Both the position numbers and the translations under genes were made by a program. Of a stretch of 64,000 nucleotides of DNA, positions 1 to 7,538 are shown piece by piece; the stretch's first letter is position 1; the number at the start of each line of letters is the position of its first letter. The DNA is from CAVQEK01 sp963711495 (GTDB lineage: Bacteria; Bacteroidota; Bacteroidia; Cytophagales; Cyclobacteriaceae), in assembly GCA_963711495.1 (NCBI GenBank), contig CAVQEK010000004.1:434001-498000 (forward strand). The letters are read 5' to 3'. Under the pieces are notes generated by a model. The model did not search any database and had not been told where the DNA came from. It was given only the letters and a program-made list of their open reading frames with translations.

Positions 1-121
1 ACACCTGTCGGCTTTTTGGAGGGATAAAATTGCTCAAGGGGTAAATGAATTGCCTTCGGAATGGATGAATAAGATCCTGGCAAAGATGCCCGGAGTGGAT
101 GCCGAAGAATTGATACGCTGA
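1..121 (+). CDS. C-terminal end of an unidentified protein (partial)
   Basis: An open frame runs from the window edge (codons starting at base 2) to a TGA at 119-121, giving about 39 residues that end in PGVDAEELIR. The TGA shares its last base with the ATG of the next gene, so the two are probably translationally coupled. Transglutaminase genes of the downstream type often follow alpha-E (DUF403) or circularly permuted ATP-grasp genes, so this tail could belong to such a partner, but the fragment shows no diagnostic motif and I do not assign it. Confidence 0.6.
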   Translation, partial: HLSAFWRDKIAQGVNELPSEWMNKILAKMPGVDAEELIR

Positions 122-972
122 TGTCAGTTAATTTTCAAATCAGGCATCAGTCTCAATATGAATTCGATATTCCGGTTTATCTGGAACCACATCAATTACT
201 GTTTTATCCAAAAAACAATCATCAGCAGAAAGTTCATGCATTCAACATGAAAATTGACCCCACCCCAGCGGGTATTTCGGGGTTGTTGGATTTGCAAGAC
301 AATCAGGCCTGCCTGGCGTGGTTTAACGGTGAACATCGTGACCTAAATGTGACGGCAGAATCGAGGGTAGAATTGTTCACAGATTTATCCATGGATTTTT
401 TAATCTATCCATTTGAATGCATGGAACTGGGGTTTAAATATGATGGGCTGTCTGAATATCATTTGAGGCAATATTTATTGGCATCGCCGCCAGCTCATTC
501 CGTGGTCGACTATGCTGAACAGCTCCGGCACAATCATGGCCCTGGTACCATAAGTTTTTTACTGGAATCCACAAGGCAGATCCATGAGGACTTTGAAATA
601 GTCAACCGGGAAACAGGTCATCCTCATTCTGCAGAAGATACTATAAAATTAGGAAGCGGTTCTTGCCGGGACCTGGTGGTATTGCAAATGGCCGTATGTC
701 GCCATTTAGGCTTGGCGAGCCGATTTGTAAGTGGTTATCTGTACCATGGTGTCGACGGCGAAGTGCATGAACTGCATGCCTGGACTGAAGTTTATGTACC
801 AGGAGCAGGCTGGTTGGCGTTTGATCCTACCATTGGTTTTATGACTGCCGGAGACCATATTAAAGTAGCCAGTGGCGCGGTACCGGAACTCACTTTACCC
901 ATAAGGGGTACATTTAGGGGTAGTGCGACATCGACACTTATAACCAATGTATTGATCGAAAAACAAGAGTAG
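121..972 (+). CDS. Transglutaminase-like cysteine protease family protein
   Basis: This 283-residue protein has the layout of bacterial transglutaminase-like proteins: an N-terminal beta-rich domain (about 1-90, family Bact_transglu_N) and a transglutaminase core. The papain-like triad is visible as C182 in GSGSCRDL, H219 in ELHAWTEVY and D235 in LAFDPT. No signal peptide is seen, so it is probably cytoplasmic. The ATG overlaps the upstream stop and the next gene follows after 3 bases, so it sits inside an operon. Relatives usually accompany alpha-E and circularly permuted ATP-grasp proteins, a set thought to make or process a peptide; the substrate is unknown. The family call is secure, the function is not. 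Confidence 0.9.
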   Translation: MSVNFQIRHQSQYEFDIPVYLEPHQLLFYPKNNHQQKVHAFNMKIDPTPAGISGLLDLQDNQACLAWFNGEHRDLNVTAESRVELFTDLSMDFLIYPFECMELGFKYDGLSEYHLRQYLLASPPAHSVVDYAEQLRHNHGPGTISFLLESTRQIHEDFEIVNRETGHPHSAEDTIKLGSGSCRDLVVLQMAVCRHLGLASRFVSGYLYHGVDGEVHELHAWTEVYVPGAGWLAFDPTIGFMTAGDHIKVASGAVPELTLPIRGTFRGSATSTLITNVLIEKQE

Positions 973-975
973 TTC

Positions 976-1749
976 ATGTTCCTGAAAAATAAGCCAATAG
1001 GGGTAGCATTGTTACTCGGACTGACCGTACTTGTTTCATGCAACAAGGATCATGTTTTGAAGTCACATGGTGCAATTATTCGAACGGATACTACTGAGAA
1101 AGCCATCAATCTCATATTCTCGGCACATGAATTTGCGGATGGTTTCAATACCATAAACCATGTGTTGAACAAACACCACATTAAAGCCTCTTTTTTCTTT
1201 ACCGGCGATTTTTATCGAAATCCTGAATTTGATCCATTCATCAAAACGTTACAGGACGAGGGACATTATTTAGGTGGACATTCCGACAAACATCTGCTCT
1301 ATTGCGACTGGACCAAGCGTGATTCTTTACTGGTGAATTATCAGACTTTTTCCAAAGATATCGATCATCTTTATGCAGCAATGCAACGGTTTGGGATCAG
1401 CAAAACGGATGCACCCTATTTTTTACCGCCCTATGAGTGGTACAATGATACGATCAGTAGGTGGTGCCAACGTAAAGGTCTGATCCTTATTAATTTTTCT
1501 CCAGGGACTTCTTCTAATGCCGACTATACATATCCTGAACTTGGGAAGCAATACAAGGACAGTGAAACGGTCTACAACAGGATACTTGATTATGAATCAA
1601 AAAATGGACTTAATGGTTTTATACTTTTAACCCATTTTGGGACAGACCCCCGCAGAACAGATAAATTCTATGACAAACTTGATGCCTTGCTAACCGAATT
1701 GGAAAAAAGAGGATATCACTTTACGACGCTTCGTGAATCGTTGAAATAA
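976..1749 (+). CDS. Polysaccharide-deacetylase-fold (NodB-like) lipoprotein
   Basis: The 257-residue protein begins with a lipoprotein signal (lipobox LVSC, C22), so it is probably anchored in the envelope facing the periplasm or the surface. The remainder resembles a NodB-type deacetylase: a first-strand motif SAHEFADG (49-56), the metal motif HSDKH (102-106), PPYEW (151-155) and a late histidine in LLTHFG (H220). The canonical TFDDG motif is replaced by SAHEFADG, so the catalytic base and metal aspartate are altered, as in some Bacteroidota deacetylase-like proteins. The start lies 3 bases after the transglutaminase stop, indicating one operon. A carbohydrate or peptidoglycan substrate is likely but not shown; it may be a binding protein rather than an enzyme. 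Confidence 0.75.
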   Translation: MFLKNKPIGVALLLGLTVLVSCNKDHVLKSHGAIIRTDTTEKAINLIFSAHEFADGFNTINHVLNKHHIKASFFFTGDFYRNPEFDPFIKTLQDEGHYLGGHSDKHLLYCDWTKRDSLLVNYQTFSKDIDHLYAAMQRFGISKTDAPYFLPPYEWYNDTISRWCQRKGLILINFSPGTSSNADYTYPELGKQYKDSETVYNRILDYESKNGLNGFILLTHFGTDPRRTDKFYDKLDALLTELEKRGYHFTTLRESLK

Positions 1750-1990
1750 TGAGCGACAAATGATCTTGTTTCGCTATTTTAATATCTTATAGTCAAACTG
1801 ATTTTAACTTTTCGAAAAAGGAAAAACACCGAATATTTTTCGGCCCTATCTCATGAATATGCCACAAATATGAGTAAAATGCCAATATATGTTACTTTTA
1901 CAATCGGACTTTTACGAATTCTGTTGTTTATTGCACGTCTGTTTCAAATACTGAAGTAAAAGTCATTTCAATCAAAATATAAAATGTACA

Positions 1991-2497
1991 ATGAACAAAT
2001 TAACCTTTGCCATTTTCATTATTGCATGTTGCGGTTTGGTGTATTCCTGTGGTGGAAATAATAAATCATCTGAAAAGGAGAATTCCAGTGATGCATCAAT
2101 GCCTGCCGAAAATAGTCATGAATCCAGCAATAAATCAATGACAGAAATTGCTTCCGATTCCAAAGGCGTCGGACCAATTGAAGATTTTGATTTGAGACCT
2201 TTTGATCCTCAACTGGCGAAAAAGGGCGCTGATATTTTTACCAATAAGTGCATGGTTTGTCATAAAGTTGATACCAAGCTGATTGGTCCAGCATTGAAAG
2301 GTGTAACCAAGATCCGTACACCGGAATGGATCCTCAACATGATGCTCAATCCTGATGGTATGTTGCAAAATGACCCCGTGGCAAAAAAATTACTGCTGGA
2401 ATTCAATACACCCATGAATAACCAGGGACTTACCAAGGATGATGCCGAAGCCGTACTGGAATTCTTACGTCAAGTGGACGGTGCAGGCTCGAACTAA
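1991..2497 (+). CDS. Cytochrome c lipoprotein
   Basis: A 168-residue c-type cytochrome. A lipoprotein signal ends at C20 (lipobox VYSC) and is followed by a polar Ser/Asn/Glu-rich linker to about residue 60. The haem site is CMVCH (C87, C90, H91), and M142 in NTPMNNQG is the likely sixth ligand. This is the small single-haem class I form found in the Bacteroidota periplasm. It is transcribed towards the GMC oxidoreductase / subunit 3 pair, with a shared bidirectional terminator between them. It could take electrons from that enzyme, but this rests on proximity only. Confidence 0.88.
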   Translation: MNKLTFAIFIIACCGLVYSCGGNNKSSEKENSSDASMPAENSHESSNKSMTEIASDSKGVGPIEDFDLRPFDPQLAKKGADIFTNKCMVCHKVDTKLIGPALKGVTKIRTPEWILNMMLNPDGMLQNDPVAKKLLLEFNTPMNNQGLTKDDAEAVLEFLRQVDGAGSN

Positions 2498-2529
2498 GCC
2501 TTAATCCTTTCAGCAGAATAAATAAAGGT

Positions 2530-2560
2530 AAATCCCGCATATCAGAGCGGGATTTTATTT
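2530..2560. terminator. Bidirectional intrinsic terminator
   Basis: A perfect 9-bp stem (AAATCCCGC at 2530-2538 with GCGGGATTT at 2547-2555) with an 8-base loop is flanked by a T-rich run on the plus side. It lies between the convergent cytochrome c and subunit 3 genes and can serve both. Confidence 0.8.
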
Positions 2561-3253
2561 TTAAATATTGCTGAAATCCATCGGCTTATCACGATCGGAT
2601 GGTTTCACATATTTTGGCAACAACTCAGGATCGTAACTGATGTCCAATGATTCCATAACATCATTCGGTGGTCCATCCCAGACGGTCGCCATGTTACCCT
2701 GATAGCCGATATCCGCAATACCTATTTTACTGGTCCAAAAGCCACTGGCTACCAAATCACGGAACCGATTAAAAAATGCCACACCCTGCTGCATTTCCGG
2801 TTTTGCAGTGTCCGGAAAGGCAATATCATCCAAAATGGAAGTCTGCTGACTTTCATTGCAAGATCTAAAGTTTTTGTCATAGCGAGTAAGCGCTTCCAGA
2901 TCCAGCCAGCGAAGACCTCCCCGTAACGGCGTTTGCATTTCAGGGCGATCTTTTGCCATGAATTCAATAAAATCCGGTACACCTGAGTCGGAAGCGCTTC
3001 CGGAATGTTCATCGGCCGGAATGACCAGGTTGGCCAGGACGGTGATGGTTGCCATTTCATCATCTGTGAAGAACTTTTCCTGCATTAGCCGGGCATCGCG
3101 TTCTTTTTCAGCCTCCGGTCTTTGTGGATCTCCTTCGACAGCAGCATGCTGATGTTCCTGATGAATGTCTTTTTTTGTTTCGCATCCCGCAATGAGCGCA
3201 CCGGATGCCAGTGAACCTAAAGTGATATATTTCAGAGATTGTCTTCTATCCAT
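2561..3253 (-). CDS. Gluconate 2-dehydrogenase subunit 3 family protein
   Basis: This 230-residue protein is the small partner of membrane or periplasmic GMC-type dehydrogenases. Its N-terminus combines a Tat-like RRQSLK (residues 3-8) with a lipobox LIAGC (C24), suggesting a folded, exported lipoprotein. The family core starts with FTDDEMATITVLANLVIPAD, followed by a sensor-like GVPDFIEFM stretch typical of subunit 3. It is encoded 19 bases after the GMC oxidoreductase on the same strand, the usual order for this pair. In known relatives the subunit assists export or assembly of the flavoprotein and its link to cytochrome c. The sugar or alcohol substrate cannot be read from the sequence. 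Confidence 0.88.
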   Translation of the reverse strand: MDRRQSLKYITLGSLASGALIAGCETKKDIHQEHQHAAVEGDPQRPEAEKERDARLMQEKFFTDDEMATITVLANLVIPADEHSGSASDSGVPDFIEFMAKDRPEMQTPLRGGLRWLDLEALTRYDKNFRSCNESQQTSILDDIAFPDTAKPEMQQGVAFFNRFRDLVASGFWTSKIGIADIGYQGNMATVWDGPPNDVMESLDISYDPELLPKYVKPSDRDKPMDFSNI

Positions 3254-3272
3254 TGTTCAAAAGGTTTGTTCA

Positions 3273-5006
3273 TTAAACATTTTGCTTTTTAGCCTGATCG
3301 ATAATGTATTCTGAAGTTCTCATGGAAAGTGCTAGGATGGTCCAGGTTGGATTTTTATCAGCCTGTGATACAAAAGGCCCTCCATCTACCACAAAGAGAT
3401 TGCCGACATCATGCGTCTGACAATATTTGTTGAGTACCGAAGTTTTGGGATCATTACCCATTCTGGTGGTCCCGACTTCATGAATGATCCTGCCTGGTGT
3501 TTCCAGTCCATAATTACTGTCAGGACCAGGTTTGTGACCCATTGGTATAGCATCCATTTTATGGAATATTTCTTCGAATGTATCCTGCATGTGTTTGGCT
3601 TGTTTGATCTCATAATCCGACCAGGTATAGTGAAATCGCAATACCGGTATGCCGTATTTATCCACTACGTCAGGGTCAATCTCGCAATAATTATCGGCCC
3701 GTGCAATGGATTCACCACGACCTGCCATGCCGAAGAAGGCGCCATAAAAACGCCGGTAGTCATTTTTGAGTTGTTTGCCATATCCACCGCCACTGCTTCG
3801 CATTTTGCCATTTTCGTCAGGTACGAGGCCGTTGTAATTTTGGATCCCTCCCCCAAAGCCGTAGCTGGGCATATGCATTCCACCACCCATCTCTACATGA
3901 TAACCTCTGGGAAAATCAAGTTTCATATTGTCCAGCCACCAGGGAATATACACATGCATACCACCTGTTCCATCTTCATCATATCGTTTTCTGTCCATTA
4001 GCTTGGGAACCAATGCTCCGCGAGAGGCTCCGGTGGAATCGTGCAGGTATTTACCTGCCACCCCACTGGAGTTGGCCAATCCATTGGGGAAATGCGATGA
4101 TTTTGAATTAAGCAACAATCTTGCAGTTTCACAACTGCTTGCGGCAAGGATTACAATTTTTGCCTGCACCTGGTTTTCTTCCAATGTGTTGGTGTCTACA
4201 TAAGAAACGCCGGTCGCTTTGCCATTTTTATTGGTAAGTACTTCACGGGCCATGGCGCCAGGGATGAGGGTCACTTTGCCAGTTCCCATTGCCGGACGGA
4301 TCAATACCGGTCCCGAAGAGAAATTGGAATAGGTCGAACACCCGCGATTGCATTGTGAACAATAGTGGCATGGAGGGCGGTCATTAAGTGGTCTGGTAAT
4401 GATGGACAATCGCGATGGTATCACAGGTATGTTGATCTTGTCACAAGCTTGTTTAAAAAGCATTTCGTGAGCCCTGGGTTTCGGTGGGGGCATAAAGAAA
4501 CCATCCGGCTCATTTTCCAGGCCCTCTTTCGTACCAAATACGCCAATCAATTTGTCTACCTTGTCATAATATGGTTTTACATCGTCATAAGAGATCGGCC
4601 AGTCGTCACCCAACCCATCGAAACTTTTATGTTTAAAGTCTTTGGGACCAAATCGCAACGAGATACGACCCCAATGATTGGTTCTGCCCCCAAGCATCCT
4701 CGAGCGGAACCAGTCAAATTTTGTCCCATTTACGTGGGTGTATGGTTCACCACTGATTTCCCAGCCGCCGAAAGCAGCATCAAACTCACCAAATGGCCTA
4801 TAGGTATCAGCCCCACGTCTGGGAGAACTGTAAGGCCATTTAAACATATCACCTTTGGCCGAATCGAAATTAGGGCCGGCCTCAAGCACGAGTACCTCCA
4901 TCCCCGCTTCTGAAAGTATTTTGGCTGCCATACCTCCTCCGGCACCGGAACCTACAATACAGGCGTCAAAAACTTTAGGATTTTTTTTAATTTGAAATTG
5001 CATCAT
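3273..5006 (-). CDS. GMC family FAD-dependent oxidoreductase
   Basis: A 577-residue glucose-methanol-choline oxidoreductase. The FAD-binding Rossmann motif is GSGAGG (G19-G24) followed by the acidic LVLEAGP strand end, then the family signature GGRTNHWGR. The C-terminus holds the substrate half: HEVGTTRMG, NLFVVDGGPF and NPTWTILALSMR, which supply the usual His/Asn pair. A cysteine-rich HYCSQCNRGCS segment, common in dehydrogenase-type members, is present. There is no own signal peptide, so it may be carried out by the Tat-signal subunit 3 encoded next to it. The likely acceptor is a cytochrome or quinone rather than oxygen. Substrate unknown; relatives act on sugars, inositols or alcohols. 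Confidence 0.92.
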   Translation of the reverse strand: MMQFQIKKNPKVFDACIVGSGAGGGMAAKILSEAGMEVLVLEAGPNFDSAKGDMFKWPYSSPRRGADTYRPFGEFDAAFGGWEISGEPYTHVNGTKFDWFRSRMLGGRTNHWGRISLRFGPKDFKHKSFDGLGDDWPISYDDVKPYYDKVDKLIGVFGTKEGLENEPDGFFMPPPKPRAHEMLFKQACDKINIPVIPSRLSIITRPLNDRPPCHYCSQCNRGCSTYSNFSSGPVLIRPAMGTGKVTLIPGAMAREVLTNKNGKATGVSYVDTNTLEENQVQAKIVILAASSCETARLLLNSKSSHFPNGLANSSGVAGKYLHDSTGASRGALVPKLMDRKRYDEDGTGGMHVYIPWWLDNMKLDFPRGYHVEMGGGMHMPSYGFGGGIQNYNGLVPDENGKMRSSGGGYGKQLKNDYRRFYGAFFGMAGRGESIARADNYCEIDPDVVDKYGIPVLRFHYTWSDYEIKQAKHMQDTFEEIFHKMDAIPMGHKPGPDSNYGLETPGRIIHEVGTTRMGNDPKTSVLNKYCQTHDVGNLFVVDGGPFVSQADKNPTWTILALSMRTSEYIIDQAKKQNV

Positions 5007-5351
5007 GGGTTTAGGTTAATAATACCAAACAAAACGCACTGTTCATTTAAAACAGACAAGCTTTCAATATAAAAATTTTATTTAAATAAACTGTACAGTC
5101 ATTACTCGACTTGCCAGTTCAATATTTATTGAAGTCACTTATTTATTGGGATTTAAGGAGTAAAATATTCAATAGAATTATGCGGTTTAATTTGGATATC
5201 AGTCAATTATAATGTTTGTCCGTCCTTTATCCAACGATCTTAAAATTATTGAATGACCACGTATCGATAAATATCAGAAAAGTAAATGGAAGGATGAAAA
5301 AATGACCCGGAAGTATTTAACCTTCCGGGCCTATATTAAAATTTCAGTTTG
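5007..5351. other. Intergenic region between trpB2 and the GMC gene
   Basis: AT-rich, no convincing ORF. It must hold the leftward promoter of the GMC/subunit 3 pair, but I find no clean TAnnTTTG box. The trpB2 terminator occupies its right end. Confidence 0.6.
5290..5330 (-). terminator. Intrinsic terminator of trpB2
   Basis: An 8-bp GC-rich stem (CCCGGAAG at 5306-5313 with CTTCCGGG at 5322-5329) is followed on the minus strand by a T run (TCATTTTTTC). It lies about 20 bases beyond the trpB2 stop. Confidence 0.8.
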
Positions 5352-6716
5352 TTATGCAATTTCCGGAGTATCCAACTCGGCCAGTGATTCCTGGATTTCT
5401 TCCGAAGTCAGCTCATGCTCCGAGAGCTTTCCTTCAAAATATGCCTGGTAAGCCGACATGTCAAAATTACCGTGACCGCACAAATTGAAAAGGATTGTTT
5501 TTGATGTTCCTTCTTCCTTACATTTTTGTGCTTCCTGTACCACTGTAGCAATACCGTGATTGGCTTCCGGAGCAGGAATTATTCCTTCGGCCTTGGCAAA
5601 TTTGATCCCGGCTTCAAAGCATTCAATTTGGTGGTGTGATCGGGCTTCAATCAATTGATCCTTCAGCAACTGGCTTACAATTACACCAGCCCCATGATAA
5701 CGTAAACCACCGGCATGGATGGGAGCAGGCACAAAATTATGGCCCAATGTATACATTGGGAGTAGCGGTGTCATGCCTACGGTATCTCCAAAATCATAGC
5801 GGAAAACGCCGCGCGTTAACTTAGGACATGAAGAAGGCTCACTGGCAATGGCCCGGATTTTCTTCCCTTCATCGAAATTGAGTCGTAGAAATGGGAAAGA
5901 CAATCCGGCAAAATTGGAGCCTCCTCCAAAAGGAGCCACGATAATATCGGGAAGGTCACCGGCTTTTTCCATTTGCAACAATGCTTCCTGACCAACAACC
6001 GTTTGATGTAATAGCACGTGGTTCAACACACTTCCCAGGGAATATTTAGTTGCATCATCCTGCACAGCTTTTTCAATGGCCTCTGAAATAGCGATTCCCA
6101 GACTGCCTGGAGAATCGGGGTATTTGGCGCGTATTTTTCTGCCTGCTTCAGTGATATCGGTTGGTGATGAATATACGGTAGCGCCCCAGGTGTTCATCAT
6201 GACTTTGCGATAAGGCTTTTGATCGTAGCTGATGCGTACCATAAAAACCTCACACGCGATACCAAAAATGTTGCATGCGAAAGCCAGCGCGCTTCCCCAT
6301 TGACCGGCCCCGGTCTCCGTGGTAATTCGTTTTACACCTTCCTGTTTATTATAGTAAGCCTGAGCTACGGCCGTATTTGGTTTGTGAGAACCTGCGGGAC
6401 TAACGCCTTCATATTTATAATAAATTTTGGCTGGTGTGTCCAGCGCTTTTTCGAATTGATAAGCCCGATATAAGGGCGTTGGCCGCCAAATCTTATAAAT
6501 TTCACGCACTTCATCTGGTATTTCAATCCATTTGTCAGTACTTACTTCCTGTTGTATCAATCCCATGGGAAAGATTGGTGCAAGCGCTTCAGGTCCGATG
6601 GGTTGCTTTGTTTGCGGATTTAGTGGAGGCAGTGGCTTGTTGGGCATGTCCGCCATAATATTGTACCATTTTTCAGGTATCTCTTGTTCAGTTAACAAAA
6701 TTTTTTTATCACTCAT
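5352..6716 (-). CDS. trpB: Tryptophan synthase beta-like protein, TrpB2 type
   Basis: A 454-residue PLP enzyme of the TrpB2 branch, which is longer than classical TrpB and carries an N-terminal extension. Visible motifs are WRPTPLYRA, the PLP lysine in SPAGSHKPNTA (K112), TETGAGQWGSALA and the phosphate-binding FGGGSNFAG. The TrpB reaction joins indole and serine to give tryptophan; TrpB2 proteins commonly act without TrpA on free indole, and some may use other substrates. No trpA or other trp gene is nearby, which fits a stand-alone enzyme. It appears monocistronic, with its own terminator downstream. Confidence 0.92.
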   Translation of the reverse strand: MSDKKILLTEQEIPEKWYNIMADMPNKPLPPLNPQTKQPIGPEALAPIFPMGLIQQEVSTDKWIEIPDEVREIYKIWRPTPLYRAYQFEKALDTPAKIYYKYEGVSPAGSHKPNTAVAQAYYNKQEGVKRITTETGAGQWGSALAFACNIFGIACEVFMVRISYDQKPYRKVMMNTWGATVYSSPTDITEAGRKIRAKYPDSPGSLGIAISEAIEKAVQDDATKYSLGSVLNHVLLHQTVVGQEALLQMEKAGDLPDIIVAPFGGGSNFAGLSFPFLRLNFDEGKKIRAIASEPSSCPKLTRGVFRYDFGDTVGMTPLLPMYTLGHNFVPAPIHAGGLRYHGAGVIVSQLLKDQLIEARSHHQIECFEAGIKFAKAEGIIPAPEANHGIATVVQEAQKCKEEGTSKTILFNLCGHGNFDMSAYQAYFEGKLSEHELTSEEIQESLAELDTPEIA

Positions 6717-7034
6717 GATTGTTTACTTTGATTAAAAAAGAAATAAAAAGTCTATTGGTTCAACCGTAAAAAAATCGCCCTAAAATGGCATTTGAATTTA
6801 TAAATTATAATTCGTTTTACAAACAAATGCGACATGACCCATTTTTTGAGAACCAAAAAAATGGTGCGATAAGGAAATTTTGCATTCGATATTATTTCCG
6901 ATATAAATGATTATTAGTTCCAATCGAATAGAGATTGGCACAAAGTAGTTTTATCAATTTTAATGAGGTAAATATTTCTTATCGTTACAATGTTGATATC
7001 CGGGAACATCAGGGATCTAAAAACAGGCAAAATC
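6717..7034. other. Intergenic region, no gene seen
   Basis: 318 AT-rich bases upstream of trpB2 and downstream of the rhodanese gene, both leftward. No ORF, RNA or strong hairpin is visible; presumably it holds the trpB2 promoter. Confidence 0.5.
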
Positions 7035-7538
7035 TCAGTAGACTTTTACTCCTTTTTTCAGCCATTTGGACCAAGACTTGTTATAAGTATGAACACTATC
7101 GGTAGGCAATCCTTCAATATTTACCACTTCATTACCTTCATTTTTCCATTCGAAAATGCCACCGTACAGATTGTCCACTTTTTTATAACCCATATCCAGC
7201 AATTTTTTACCAATTCGTTCACTGCGATATCCCACGGAACAATACACTACAAGGGGTGCATTTTTGGGAATATCTCTGATCATTTTGGGATCAAAATGTT
7301 CATAATCCAAGAACCGGGCGCCTTCAATATGACTTACATCAAATTCCTTTCTACTGCGGATATCGAGTAATACCAATGATGGTTCACTTCGAATCAAGCT
7401 TTTTAGGGAATCACTTTGTATCAATGGTACAGTATATTGATATATCGATTGAAGTTTTTTGTTGTAATTTGTTTGACAAAATGCCATGCTCAAAGAAAGT
7501 GTTGTCCAGATCAAAATATTGGTCAATCGATGAATCAA
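7035..7538 (-). CDS. Secreted rhodanese-like protein
   Basis: A 167-residue protein with a signal peptide (MIHRLTNILIWTTLSLSMA) and a single rhodanese domain: LVLLDIRSRKEFDVSHIEGA and an active-site loop VVYCSVGYRS with C100. Single-domain periplasmic rhodaneses transfer sulfane sulfur or act in redox chemistry; the substrate here is unknown. I place the start at a TTG whose last two bases overlap the TGA of the upstream glycosyltransferase (TTGA), because longer frames run back into that gene and the next ATG would cut the signal peptide. A second in-frame TTG four codons on is also possible. The overlap argues for translational coupling with the glycosyltransferase. Confidence 0.8.
   Translation of the reverse strand: MIHRLTNILIWTTLSLSMAFCQTNYNKKLQSIYQYTVPLIQSDSLKSLIRSEPSLVLLDIRSRKEFDVSHIEGARFLDYEHFDPKMIRDIPKNAPLVVYCSVGYRSERIGKKLLDMGYKKVDNLYGGIFEWKNEGNEVVNIEGLPTDSVHTYNKSWSKWLKKGVKVY

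Noticed and set aside
3411..4001. Plus-strand ORF of 196 codons
   Set aside because: Lies wholly antisense inside the GMC oxidoreductase gene, with no family resemblance; the minus frame is clearly the coding one.
4365..4913. Plus-strand ORF of 182 codons
   Set aside because: Antisense shadow of the GMC oxidoreductase.
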